From Bacillota bacterium (lineage in GTDB: Bacteria; Bacillota; Clostridia; Acetivibrionales; JAEZXR01), in the NCBI GenBank assembly GCA_023419605.1, contig JAEZXR010000043.1:40367-104366 (forward strand): a DNA stretch of 64,000 nucleotides, written 5' to 3'. Below the pieces are notes generated by a model. That model saw only the letters and a list, made by a program, of their open reading frames with translations. It searched no databases and was not told the DNA's origin. Shown here piece after piece: positions 24,001 through 33,588 of the stretch (position 1 is the first letter of the stretch; each line of letters begins with the position of its first letter). A program made the position numbers and the translations under genes.

Positions 24001-25449
24001 CTAAGCGGTTCTCCCCTTAATAAGCTGTGGTTCCTTAGGGTCAAAGGAAACATTGGTATTTATCTCTAACAACAGTCTATCACCCTCAAAAGTATAGGTA
24101 ACCGTATTACAGTAAGGAGTCTCAATAAAACGTATATCAACGGTAAATGCGGCATTGCCGGACCATGCACCACAGGCAGCAACACGCGATAGGTTCCCTG
24201 CTAGCGGAACCTCACTCTCCAGCCACTTTCCAATTCCGCAGTCAATTTCATATACAGTCGTGTTATCCTGTATGGTGATAACACATCGGTCTTCGTTAAA
24301 ACTTAATGAGGTCTCCGTAAAATTAAATCCGTCTTGTTCCAGTTCATACCGTATTCCCGATACTTTAGCGGTAATTGGATCAACCTCCAGTCCCTCCGGT
24401 AAGGCTAATGCAAGAGAGGAAAGCTTTTTCTCCAAAGCCCTTTGATCCACGCTTGTTTCCGGCAGCGGAGTGCTTTCCATCGCTGGGAGCAGGTATTCCC
24501 AAACAAGATTCAGGACTACTTGCATGTCATCCAAGCCGCTGGTGATGGCAATTACAGCATCCTGCTCCGGCATAACCACGCAGTATTGTCCAAAAGCCCC
24601 ATCCCCTCGATAGGCATTGTTTCGACATCGCCAAAACTGGTATCCATATCCTTGTGCCCAATCACTATTGGCTTTTGTCCCATTGGAGATCTGGCTGCGG
24701 GTCGCTTCCTTCACCCATTCCTTCGGTACGATCTGACTCCCCTTCCAATACCCCTTCTGGAGGTATAACTGTCCAAATTTAGCGATATCCTCCGTCTTTA
24801 TGCTTAGCCCGAACCCTCCCACATGAATCCCCCTGGGACATGTTTCCCATGTAGCATCCTCGATGCCCAAAGGTTCAAAAAGCCGCGGTTGCAAATACTG
24901 CATCAGCGTCTGGCCTGTTACCTTCTGAAGGATTGCAGACAGCATATAAGTAGCTCCCGTATTGTAAAGGAAACGCGTACCAGGCAAATACTCCACGGGC
25001 GCACTAAGAAACCCTCTGACCCAGTTTCCGTCCTTCTCTTCCATCTGATACTGCATGGTATCTTCTTTATTTCCCGTGCTCATGGACAATAAATGCCTGA
25101 CGCGCATGGAAGCCAGGTTTTCTCCCGGCTCTTTCGGAATCTCCTCCTGAAAAAAGGACACTACAAAATCCTCTACAGACAGAAGCCCTTCCGAAACAGC
25201 CAATCCTATGGCGGTCGAAGTGAAGCTTTTACTCAGGGAGAATAGCATATGAGGATACTGTGAACGGTAGGGTGCCCACCAGCCCTCTGCGATTACGTAA
25301 CCATGCCGTACCAGCATAAAACTATGCAGTTCCTGATTCTTCTTTCCTTGGGATTGCCTTTCGACAGCCTCCAGAAACGCTAAAATGCCGGAGGACAAAA
25401 CACCTTGCTCTTCTGGTTTGCTCCGAGGCAACTTTGAATTTGACAGCAT
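24001..25449 (-). CDS. Beta-lactamase-fold serine hydrolase
   Basis: 482 residues from the ATG at 25449, chosen because GGGGGAGG lies four bases upstream; the frame can be read 41 codons further but without a ribosome site. The Beta-lactamase (class C/EstB-like) domain occupies residues 10 to about 330. The nucleophile motif SxxK is FSLSKSFTS and the YxN-like motif is YNTGATY. A C-terminal beta-rich part (about 350-480) resembles the substrate-binding tail of DUF3471-type hydrolases. There is no signal peptide, so it is probably cytoplasmic. Substrate unknown: a D-aminopeptidase, esterase or amide hydrolase are all possible. It appears monocistronic. Confidence 0.85.
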   Translation of the reverse strand: MLSNSKLPRSKPEEQGVLSSGILAFLEAVERQSQGKKNQELHSFMLVRHGYVIAEGWWAPYRSQYPHMLFSLSKSFTSTAIGLAVSEGLLSVEDFVVSFFQEEIPKEPGENLASMRVRHLLSMSTGNKEDTMQYQMEEKDGNWVRGFLSAPVEYLPGTRFLYNTGATYMLSAILQKVTGQTLMQYLQPRLFEPLGIEDATWETCPRGIHVGGFGLSIKTEDIAKFGQLYLQKGYWKGSQIVPKEWVKEATRSQISNGTKANSDWAQGYGYQFWRCRNNAYRGDGAFGQYCVVMPEQDAVIAITSGLDDMQVVLNLVWEYLLPAMESTPLPETSVDQRALEKKLSSLALALPEGLEVDPITAKVSGIRYELEQDGFNFTETSLSFNEDRCVITIQDNTTVYEIDCGIGKWLESEVPLAGNLSRVAACGAWSGNAAFTVDIRFIETPYCNTVTYTFEGDRLLLEINTNVSFDPKEPQLIKGRTA

Positions 25450-25703
25450 AAAACCTCCCCCTCTACACTCGATTATGCTCGGGTGCCTCAATGCTCCTTT
25501 ATTGAAATATATGCCTATTTTACCGTATTCTAGTATAACAATAAAGTGGTTATAACCCAATTTAATCCACAAAGGGACTGTCCTGTTTCATTTAAGCATA
25601 TCCCATGCCACATCGAGGGTATTCTTGCTTCGGACATTCACTGCATACTCTGCAAAACTGATTCCCTCTTCCGTTTTTTTATATTCTATAGATGCAGCGA
25701 GGT

Positions 25704-25747
25704 AAGAAAAAGAGAGAGTCCATGGCACACGACCGTAGACTCTCTCT
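25704..25747 (-). terminator. Intrinsic terminator of the exoenzyme gene
   Basis: Arms AGAGAGAGTC (25711-25720) and GACTCTCTCT (25738-25747), with a T-rich run on the minus strand (complement of 25704-25710), about 20 bases past the stop codon of the large exoprotein. Confidence 0.75.
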
Positions 25748-25764
25748 GCATTCCTAGGTATCCT

Positions 25765-28700
25765 CTACTTATTGTAAACCCTGTACAGTAAAACCGCCGC
25801 TTCGGCTCTGGTCGTGGATTCCTGCGGTTCAAGGCTTGCTCCCTTGCCCTTTACAAGTCCTTCTTTAACCAAAGCTGCCACCTCCAAAGCCGCATAGCCT
25901 GCAATTTCATTTCTAACAAACTGCTTTGTCTCTCCAAGGTTCATAGTAATATTGGAAGCATCCAAAACTACTGATACTGGTGTTGGAGTTGGTGTTGGCG
26001 TGGGTGTTGGTGCCGGTACATAACCAGGTTTGTACAGGATGTGTTCCGTTACAACCCTGTTTTTAACATGCTGGTCCATAAATGCCCAGGCCTCGGAAAC
26101 GGCAGTATCCTTTGCCATACCTGTAAAACCGTGCCCTTGTCCGAGCAGAATTTTATAATCCACCACAGGTACACCGGCCGATAACAGTTGATTTTTTAAA
26201 ACTTCGCTATCTGTGTAAGGGATGGTTGCATCGGCATCCCCGTGCCGGATAAAAAACGGAGGATCATCGGGAGAAGCATAGGTGCCCGGCATAGCCAGCC
26301 TTGCAAAGTCCGGTACAGAAAATGCCTTGGCACCCAGGAATGCTGTGACGGAGCTGTAATTGTTCGCAAAAGCGGTAGTAAAGTCGGCAGGACCAAAGAA
26401 ATCAATGACCGCCTGGATTCGATCCGAATACTCCTGCCATCCTCCTGAACCTTCCAGATCCGGTACGTTTACTTTGTTTCCGTTGTCAAGCAGTATCTGA
26501 TCCTTTGAAGTCAAATCCGCTGATGTACCCAAAAGTGCCGCCAGATGGCTGCCTGCGGAAGAACCCCACGCTCCGATCCGGTCCGGATCGATATTGTATT
26601 GCTGGGCATGGGCCCTCAAATAGCGAATCGCAAGCTTTACATCCTGTATCTGTGCCGGGAACGGAGCTTCGGGCGTCAGGCGGTAATCCAGCGACACGCC
26701 AATATATCCTTTCTTCACATAGGAACAGATTGCACTCAGGCCATCTTTTCTGGTTCCATGGTTCCACCCGCCTCCGTGGATGTAAACAACCACCGGCATG
26801 GGTGTATCCGAAGGAACCTCCGGAACTGCGATAGAAGTATATAAGGTACGGTTCCCTGCAGTTCCGATTTCCACATCTTCATACAATTTAACGCCGGCAG
26901 GAGCCGGGTCGGGGGCGGCCGGCGTCGCCGCCGGCGTAGGAACGGGAGTTGCCACCGGTGTCATCCCTGGAATCAGCTGCCCTGTAACCGACACACTATC
27001 AATGTACATGTTGCCGGTGATCGCTTCTCCAACGCGGAATCTGATTTTTAAATTTATATTATTGCAGGCGTCATTGCCCAGGGACTTTGTCTTTGGTGTA
27101 CTCCCCTGGCTGGTGGTCCCGGCAGGCAGTTTGAACTCCTCCAGGATCGTCCACGTTCCTCCGCCATCCGGGGAATATTCCACCATCACACTTCCTTTGG
27201 TATAGGAGGAAGCCCGGGTCGTATAATTTAACTTGATGTTTCCATAGGCAGAAGTATTTAAGGGCAGTGTTAAAATATCACTGGAATCGATTTTTATCAG
27301 ATTGGGTAACGTAGGTGCACTGCCGGAAACTGAAGTTTTTGCCTTACTTGAGCCCCCTTCCTGTATCCAGGGTGAAGGGACTTCCTTATTTCCCTCAGAA
27401 CCGTAATTGTCCGGATCATCGAAATTATCAACAAACAATTGCAATACTTCTCCGGTAACAGGATAAGGCGTAGGTGTAGGATTGGGGGTCGGGGTCGGCA
27501 TCGGTGTGGGCGCCGGCGTAGGTATAGGCCCACCGGTATAAGGTTTGCCCATCACCATGACCTCCCAGATACTGTTCCATGGGTTATATGCATCGTTTGC
27601 ATTCGCATAATTGCCATGCCCGATGATCTTGACGTACCGGGCGTTCACATCTGCAAAATCATAGGCTTCAAAATCAGCGGTAGTGCCGTTGCTTTTTCCG
27701 GTAAAGACTGTGCTCCAATTGCTTCTGTCGGTAGATACTGCGATATCAAAGGCGGATTTTCTTTGATCTCCCTTATTCCATGCAATATTCACATAGGATA
27801 CGATTTTTATTTCTCCCAGATCAAGCTCAATGTGTTGAGGATCTCCCGAGGCTGCCCACCGTGTATTCATATCCCTGTCAATGGCAAACTGGGGTATATT
27901 GCCGTCATTGGAACTATCCGATACGGATGCCACCGGTAACTGTGAGGCTGCCGGGTCCAGAACAGGCGGCGGAGTTCGTGGTTCAACCACTGTAATTACA
28001 ACATCTGCGTACGTATCCGGATCTTCCTCGCTCACCGCTCTAACCGTTGCTGCTCCCAGTCCAACGGTGTTTACAACTCCGCTTTCATTGACTGTAACAA
28101 CGTGGGTACTTCCATCGACTACACGCCAAAGTACCCTTTTATTTGCAGCATTCGCAGGGCTGATGACAGGAGTAAGGGAAAGAGATTCTCCCAGACCCAG
28201 GGTAGGTGCCGTTTGAGAGATGGTCAGGCTTTTTACGGACACAGGCAGCGGACCTGCCTCTGATAGCCTGACTACCTTCAGGTTATAGACTTTTGTGGTG
28301 ATCCCATCCTCTGCCGTAACAACTACAGGAATGCTGCTGGTTCCCACCGCTGCCGGAACTGCCAAAGGTATACCCGAAACAGCATTTACACCGTTGACGG
28401 TGATGCTTCCATACCTTATTCCTGAAGCATGGGGTGTTAGGGTGATACGATCCACATCACTGCCCACATAAACCGTATAATTTGTAAGTGCGGGATTGAA
28501 AAGCTTGTTAAGACTCCCGCCCTCTACTTGCAAAGCAACAAGGCCGGCATTTTTACTGACGGTAGAAATAAAATCGCTGCTTGCTGCTGCGATCTCATTC
28601 CCGTTGAGATTACCCGTAACGGAATTATCAAGAAAGTAATTTCCGCTGCCGGAATTCACATAAACAGCATATGTATTATTGGTAATGGTGTTATATGCGA

Positions 28701-30696
28701 TTTGAGAATCGACAGGAGCTCCTTCTCCCCGCTTAACAGTACCATCCATATATCCTTTGTCATGATCCAGTTTTATCGCATAATAGCCCGTGGCACTATT
28801 ATTTGAAATAATATTGTTCTTCACTATGGTCCTGGGGGCATTTCCCAGGTAAATACCACTGCCGGATGCAAACCCGTCATTTCCGATGATGGTGTTATTT
28901 TCAATCATCGTATCCGGAGAACCCAGCATTACATCGATTCCCCTTTTGTTATTGATGGAGGTATTCCCATGAATGTAGTTCAGCGGCCCGGCTTCGTCAT
29001 GGCCGGCACCGGAATTCCCCACACCGATGGCGGCTCCGCCGGAGCAATCTGTGATCCGATTATTATAAATCTCATTCCTATATTCATCTTCTCCATGAAG
29101 ATCGATACTATCCAGGGCTGTTTTATAAAGGGTATTATTGATGATTAAATTGTTATGGGTGTAGTATTGCAGCAGGATACCATGGCGTATGTAAGGGCCT
29201 ATGGCGATATTGTTTTCAACAAGGTTATTTCTGGAATCATCTTCATTTCCGATTCTGTTGATTCCCGCTCCCTGACCTTGCAGGGAAACACCATAACCGG
29301 CTCCCCCATCGCCCACATCGGTGGCATTTTGGAAAATACAGCCTCGAATAATAACGTCATGGGTCCGGGAAGCTCTTATGGCTATTTTCGTGAAATTTTC
29401 TATCGTCAGATTTTCAAGCAGTACGTTATAAGCAGGCACAGCCATACCGGAACTGCTATCCACATCCAGATTGATTCCATAGGTTAAATTACCGCGTTCC
29501 GGGTTATTTCCATTGGTCGCCGTACTGTAATTCCCGGTAAACACGGAGGTGAGTGTAAGATTTGATACTTTTAGATTATTTTTTCCTTTTACATCCAGGA
29601 GCGTGTGGGATTTAACCGTATAGGATTCCGTAATATCGGCTTTCAGTACCACTCCCCACTGGCTTTCCCCCCTTAGGCTTACACCTGTTTTGGCCGAAAG
29701 AATGGCAGCATCATTTGAGAGCAAGTCATAGGTGCCATTGGGAAAATACACTTCATCCCCTGCCACTGCGGCTTCAATGGCGTTTCTTATGGCCAGGGTA
29801 TCATCCTGCCCATCATTGGGAACTGCTCCAAAGGCAGTGACATCTATTGTCCTCCCTGTAACCGGTGCGGGTGTCTGCACCGTGTATCCCTGAAGTCCTG
29901 CACCATAAATATTCGGAGCCGGGTATGCAGTAGGACTCACGGTAGCAATCGGTGATGGAACCGGCGTAGCTGTGGGTGAAGGTGTTGGTGATGCAGAGGG
30001 CGTCGGGGTGACAATACTACCGGTATCCCCATCCTCTACCCGCATATCATCGATAAAGATGCAGCTTGAACTTGAATTCATGCTATCGGTAAATATGTTA
30101 AAATAGTCGATGGTACCTGCATTTCTCAGATTCGTTAACCCGGTATTTACTCTGGTACCGTCAAGATAAATATCTGTCAGCATATTGGTTGTGCTTGGAG
30201 TAATGACCAGAGCCACCTCATGCCATGTATTCTCCGTATACGGTGCCGGGCCCGGGTTATAGCCTACGGTGGAACCGGATAAGCTAACTCCATATCGTAC
30301 AGCTCCACCGTCAAACTTAACCCTCGCCACCTCATTGGTGCTGGAAGTACCGCCGCTGTAGAGCTTGATTCCAGCTTTTAAACCGGATGTATTTACTGCA
30401 TAAAACCTGAACTTGAAAGTAAATTGTGATGTTTTGTTCATGCTGTTCATTATTTTATTGGCTGCCGATACACCGGATACTTTTAAGGTATAGTTTAAAG
30501 GGTTCAATGAGTTGTCTACACTCCCGCCGGTTAATGCAGCTCCGGCTCCCCAGGCAGCGATCAACCGTTCATTTGTATTATTTGTCTGGAAATCTTCCGC
30601 TACAAAGGCGGCTCTTACCGTAGAAGGAAAAGAAAAAACCATTGTCGACAAAAATGCTATCACTAACAGTATTGCTACAAATCTCGTTTTTCTCAT
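25765..30696 (-). CDS. Secreted multidomain beta-helix polysaccharidase/esterase with SLH-like tail
   Basis: 1643 residues from the ATG at 30696 (GGAGG upstream). Approximate order: signal peptide (KTRFVAILLVIAFLSTMVF); LamG-like sandwich (20-225); Pro/Thr linker; right-handed parallel beta-helix opening with RTIDVTAFGAVPNDGQDD (280-735), the fold of pectate lyases and polygalacturonases; cadherin-like domain; Big_2 Ig domain; F5/8C (CBM32-like) domain; linker; a beta-sandwich (VDNFDDPDNYG); linker; alpha/beta-hydrolase with oxyanion motif YIHGGGWNHG, nucleophile GSSAGS, acid HGDADATIPY and histidine GQGHGF; Thr-Pro linker; a short tail with one SLH-like motif (EVAALVKEGLVKGKG...TTRAEAAVLLYRVY). 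It probably sits on the cell wall, cutting and deacetylating pectin-like glycan. The SLH part appears truncated and fused to the first strands of an Ig domain. Confidence 0.88.
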   Translation of the reverse strand: MRKTRFVAILLVIAFLSTMVFSFPSTVRAAFVAEDFQTNNTNERLIAAWGAGAALTGGSVDNSLNPLNYTLKVSGVSAANKIMNSMNKTSQFTFKFRFYAVNTSGLKAGIKLYSGGTSSTNEVARVKFDGGAVRYGVSLSGSTVGYNPGPAPYTENTWHEVALVITPSTTNMLTDIYLDGTRVNTGLTNLRNAGTIDYFNIFTDSMNSSSSCIFIDDMRVEDGDTGSIVTPTPSASPTPSPTATPVPSPIATVSPTAYPAPNIYGAGLQGYTVQTPAPVTGRTIDVTAFGAVPNDGQDDTLAIRNAIEAAVAGDEVYFPNGTYDLLSNDAAILSAKTGVSLRGESQWGVVLKADITESYTVKSHTLLDVKGKNNLKVSNLTLTSVFTGNYSTATNGNNPERGNLTYGINLDVDSSSGMAVPAYNVLLENLTIENFTKIAIRASRTHDVIIRGCIFQNATDVGDGGAGYGVSLQGQGAGINRIGNEDDSRNNLVENNIAIGPYIRHGILLQYYTHNNLIINNTLYKTALDSIDLHGEDEYRNEIYNNRITDCSGGAAIGVGNSGAGHDEAGPLNYIHGNTSINNKRGIDVMLGSPDTMIENNTIIGNDGFASGSGIYLGNAPRTIVKNNIISNNSATGYYAIKLDHDKGYMDGTVKRGEGAPVDSQIAYNTITNNTYAVYVNSGSGNYFLDNSVTGNLNGNEIAAASSDFISTVSKNAGLVALQVEGGSLNKLFNPALTNYTVYVGSDVDRITLTPHASGIRYGSITVNGVNAVSGIPLAVPAAVGTSSIPVVVTAEDGITTKVYNLKVVRLSEAGPLPVSVKSLTISQTAPTLGLGESLSLTPVISPANAANKRVLWRVVDGSTHVVTVNESGVVNTVGLGAATVRAVSEEDPDTYADVVITVVEPRTPPPVLDPAASQLPVASVSDSSNDGNIPQFAIDRDMNTRWAASGDPQHIELDLGEIKIVSYVNIAWNKGDQRKSAFDIAVSTDRSNWSTVFTGKSNGTTADFEAYDFADVNARYVKIIGHGNYANANDAYNPWNSIWEVMVMGKPYTGGPIPTPAPTPMPTPTPNPTPTPYPVTGEVLQLFVDNFDDPDNYGSEGNKEVPSPWIQEGGSSKAKTSVSGSAPTLPNLIKIDSSDILTLPLNTSAYGNIKLNYTTRASSYTKGSVMVEYSPDGGGTWTILEEFKLPAGTTSQGSTPKTKSLGNDACNNINLKIRFRVGEAITGNMYIDSVSVTGQLIPGMTPVATPVPTPAATPAAPDPAPAGVKLYEDVEIGTAGNRTLYTSIAVPEVPSDTPMPVVVYIHGGGWNHGTRKDGLSAICSYVKKGYIGVSLDYRLTPEAPFPAQIQDVKLAIRYLRAHAQQYNIDPDRIGAWGSSAGSHLAALLGTSADLTSKDQILLDNGNKVNVPDLEGSGGWQEYSDRIQAVIDFFGPADFTTAFANNYSSVTAFLGAKAFSVPDFARLAMPGTYASPDDPPFFIRHGDADATIPYTDSEVLKNQLLSAGVPVVDYKILLGQGHGFTGMAKDTAVSEAWAFMDQHVKNRVVTEHILYKPGYVPAPTPTPTPTPTPVSVVLDASNITMNLGETKQFVRNEIAGYAALEVAALVKEGLVKGKGASLEPQESTTRAEAAVLLYRVYNK

Positions 30697-30749
30697 TTTC
30701 AAACCTCCATAAATTATTGTAAAACCGAACATACTTCTACCTACAGAGA

Positions 30750-30781
30750 GCTGTGAAAAGGATAAAACCCCTTTTCACAGC
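30750..30781. repeat. 12-bp hairpin between esterase and exoenzyme genes
   Basis: GCTGTGAAAAGG (30750-30761) pairs with 30770-30781. There is no T run, so read-through from the upstream operon into the exoenzyme gene is possible. Confidence 0.55.
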
Positions 30782-30813
30782 CTCCCCCAGCAGTCCTTTT
30801 CATTTACATCCTT

Positions 30814-32706
30814 TTATTCCTTGCTTTTCAACACCATATCAAAGAAATTCATGGTCATTTGCTCCGGTTCTTCGGACACATACTGGTGTCCTTCACCGGG
30901 AAGAAGTTTGAAGGTTACATCCACTCCTTTCTCTTTTAAATACTCATACAGGGTAACACTTTGGGTATACGGCACAATCGCATCGTTATCACCGTGGATA
31001 ATTAAAAACGGTGGAGTCTCTTCCGCGATATAGGAGGTAGGCATGGCTCTTGCTGCCCTTTCCCTGTCGTCAAAGGCTCTTACACCCAGCAGCTTGGTAA
31101 CGGAACTGTAATTGTTGGCATACTCTGTTGAAAAATCCACAGGACCGCTCCAATCCACGATTGCATTTACATCACTTGAAAACTCCTGCCATCCACCGTT
31201 TCCTTCGAATTCAGCCATCCCCTGGGTGGTTCCGAGAAGTGCAGCCAAATGCCCCCCGGCAGAGTTTCCCCACACACCGATACGGTTTGTATCGATATTG
31301 TATGTCTTTGCCTTTCCGCGCAAATAACGGATGGCCAGCTTGCAGTCCTCCAGCTGCCCGGGGAAGATCGCCTCATGGGTCAACCGGTACTGAATCGCTA
31401 CTGCAACATATCCTCTTTTCGCAATATCCACCAGCTTCATGACATGATCATCCTTACTCCCATGGTTCCATCCTCCGCCATGGATGTACACAATGGCCGG
31501 CCATGGCTTAGCGCTCTTTTCCCCTGGCATGACGATATCCATTTTGAGTACTTTGTCTCCACCCTTGCCGATTTCAACATCCTGGAGCCATCGAACGCGG
31601 TCCAGGAACTTGATTTCCTTCTCTTTGACGGCATCTTCCTTTACAGGCAGGTTATCCAGCTTTGGCAGTACAAGCGCGTTCATGAAGGGCCTCAACCTGT
31701 TTGCAAGGGTTTCTCCCATCAAAATATGACCAAAGGCGGACGGATGAAGCAGGTCACAGGTTAGAGCAGTGAAATCCGTCAGGATATCCTTCCCATCAAT
31801 GAGAAAAAGATATGGATTTTTCAGTTCGGAATATATCTTTTTTAAAATCGCGGCAAATTCCCTGCTCCTTATGACATATAGGCTGCTTTCATTTAATGGA
31901 TAATCCGCATGGTTGGGAAAAATGGAGATGATCACCACAGGTTTTTGCGGATTGTTCTCCAAAATGGTTCGAATCAGATAGGTTGCACGCTGCTCAAATT
32001 CCTCCGGTGTAAAAACACTGCGCATATTCACGCCAATCTCCAGCGTGGCAATATCCCATTGGGCTTCGGTGGCAATAAAGTCGGCCACTTCCTTTTCACA
32101 GTAGCACGACCCGCTGAGTCCGCAGCACTTCACATCAATTTTAAGCCTTTTGGCTGCCTGCTCTACGTAAGAATTCTCAAAGGACTGTGATGAAGCTCCA
32201 TGAGTGATGGAAGAACCGTAGGCAAGCCATTTTATTCTGGGCACTTCGTTTTCTTCCGGGGGTCTTACCCCATGTCCGTAGGTATCGATCCCGTGGAATA
32301 CCACACAGTACCTGTTAAACAAAATCCGCCAGACCTTTGAGGAAAAATGTCCGCTCTCCAATACTTCTTCTTTGGCATTTGCAAAAGCCGCCGGCTCTTC
32401 GAGACTGATGGGTGTGATCACCCCCGGTTTCAGCGTATGGCGGGAATGAAAAAAGTTTCCCCGGTACACCAGTGCATCGCCTTCTGCCTCCACCGTAGAG
32501 AGAAATAGCCGGACCTGCTTTGCGTCCGTAACGAACCTGATTTCACATCCCGTGGAATGCTGGGATACGATCCGGCCTTTCTCATACAGTTCAATTCCAA
32601 GAGAATCCCTTACCTTTTTAGGAAACCTTTGCAGCCGTACACCGCTGAAGCCTTCCACTTCTTCCAATTCCGCCACATTAAAGAACTCTATATTTTTATA
32701 TATCAT
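30814..32706 (-). CDS. Two-esterase fusion: SGNH hydrolase plus alpha/beta-hydrolase
   Basis: 630 residues, no signal peptide, so cytoplasmic. The start at 32706 has GGGGGA upstream. Residues 1-140 form a beta-rich jelly-roll-like lead domain. Residues about 145-350 are an SGNH/GDSL esterase: block I AYGSSITHGA, block III IGVNMRS, block V DLLHPSAFGH. Residues about 380-630 are an alpha/beta-hydrolase: YIHGGGWNHGS, nucleophile GNSAGG, acid HGDNDAIVPY, histidine GEGHQY. The second half closely parallels the hydrolase domain of the secreted enzyme downstream (shared YRLT.EA.FP and ANNYSSVT). It probably removes acetyl or other esters from imported oligosaccharides before lyase cleavage. Two esterase classes in one chain suggests two linkage types. 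Confidence 0.87.
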   Translation of the reverse strand: MIYKNIEFFNVAELEEVEGFSGVRLQRFPKKVRDSLGIELYEKGRIVSQHSTGCEIRFVTDAKQVRLFLSTVEAEGDALVYRGNFFHSRHTLKPGVITPISLEEPAAFANAKEEVLESGHFSSKVWRILFNRYCVVFHGIDTYGHGVRPPEENEVPRIKWLAYGSSITHGASSQSFENSYVEQAAKRLKIDVKCCGLSGSCYCEKEVADFIATEAQWDIATLEIGVNMRSVFTPEEFEQRATYLIRTILENNPQKPVVIISIFPNHADYPLNESSLYVIRSREFAAILKKIYSELKNPYLFLIDGKDILTDFTALTCDLLHPSAFGHILMGETLANRLRPFMNALVLPKLDNLPVKEDAVKEKEIKFLDRVRWLQDVEIGKGGDKVLKMDIVMPGEKSAKPWPAIVYIHGGGWNHGSKDDHVMKLVDIAKRGYVAVAIQYRLTHEAIFPGQLEDCKLAIRYLRGKAKTYNIDTNRIGVWGNSAGGHLAALLGTTQGMAEFEGNGGWQEFSSDVNAIVDWSGPVDFSTEYANNYSSVTKLLGVRAFDDRERAARAMPTSYIAEETPPFLIIHGDNDAIVPYTQSVTLYEYLKEKGVDVTFKLLPGEGHQYVSEEPEQMTMNFFDMVLKSKE

Positions 32707-32743
32707 GTACTCTGTCCCCCAACGCAATAAATTTTAGAAACAA

Positions 32744-32794
32744 CAGAACAAGAACCTGAATTTTTTGCCTGCTTTCATTCAGATTCTTGTTCTG
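32744..32794. repeat. 18-bp hairpin after the SDR gene
   Basis: Arms 32744-32761 and 32777-32794 match at 17 of 18 positions around a 15-base loop that includes TTTTTTGC, 18 bases past the SDR stop codon. Confidence 0.6.
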
Positions 32795-32811
32795 CAAGTT
32801 TTCAGTCCGTA

Positions 32812-33567
32812 TTAGTCCATCATCTGTCCGCCATTGATTTGAATGACCTCACCCACCAGGTAGGATGCCTGCTCGGAAGAAAGGAAATACATTACATTAG
32901 CAACTTCCGATGGCTCTCCGAGTCTTTGCGCCGGAATTGCCTTTTTCCAGGATTCAATGATTTCCGGAGCCGTAGCGCTGTGGAAAGGTGTATCAATGGT
33001 ACCCGGTGATACGGCATTTACCCTTACGCCGGAAGGAATAAGCTCCTTTGCCATTGCTTTAGTAAAGGCAAGAACAGCCGCTTTTGATGCTCCATAAATG
33101 GATGCGCCGGGCCCGCCGCCATTGTAGGCAGCGATGGATGTTACATTGATGATGGACGCATCCCCGTTTTCCTGCCCTGCTTTTTTCAAGTAGGGTACAC
33201 AGGCTCTAGTTACATAAAATACACTGGTCATGTTCAGATCCATCACCTTGTTATAGAACTCCAGCGACATTTCATCAATGAAGCTTCTGCCGCCAAGTCC
33301 TCCACCATTATTGATGAGCACGTCGATTCTTCCGAAGGTATCAACAACCTTCTTCACCATCTCATTTACGCTGTCTTCCTTTGTAATATCCGCCTGAAAG
33401 AATGCAGCTTCGATCCCCATCCCCTGAAGCTCTGCCAAAATTTTCTCACCATTCTCCTGTCTATAATCATTGAAAGCGATACGATAGCCTTTCTGACCGA
33501 ATAATTTGCACACTTCCGAACCGATACCGCCGGCAGCTCCTGTGATCAATAAAACCTTTTTGTTCAT
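32812..33567 (-). CDS. SDR-family oxidoreductase, KduD-like
   Basis: A 251-residue classical short-chain dehydrogenase. The cofactor motif TGAAGGIG is at residue 9, NNGG replaces the usual NNAG, the catalytic Ser is in INVTSIAAY, and the Tyr-Lys pair is in YGASKAA; the C-terminal INGGQMMD tail is typical. By sequence alone it could be called a FabG-like reductase. Its position immediately before a KdgF-like cupin and two uronate lyases favours reduction of 5-keto-4-deoxyuronate-derived 2,5-diketo acids to 2-keto-3-deoxygluconate (KduD role). KduI is not in the window; that role is inferred from context. Confidence 0.82.
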   Translation of the reverse strand: MNKKVLLITGAAGGIGSEVCKLFGQKGYRIAFNDYRQENGEKILAELQGMGIEAAFFQADITKEDSVNEMVKKVVDTFGRIDVLINNGGGLGGRSFIDEMSLEFYNKVMDLNMTSVFYVTRACVPYLKKAGQENGDASIINVTSIAAYNGGGPGASIYGASKAAVLAFTKAMAKELIPSGVRVNAVSPGTIDTPFHSATAPEIIESWKKAIPAQRLGEPSEVANVMYFLSSEQASYLVGEVIQINGGQMMD

Positions 33568-33588
33568 AGTTTAATCCTCCAATAAATT

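Noticed and set aside
33111..33120. Another GGGCCCGCC match, tested as a further copy of the hairpin element
   Set aside because: It lies in the SDR coding sequence and lacks both the flanking arms and the right core half.
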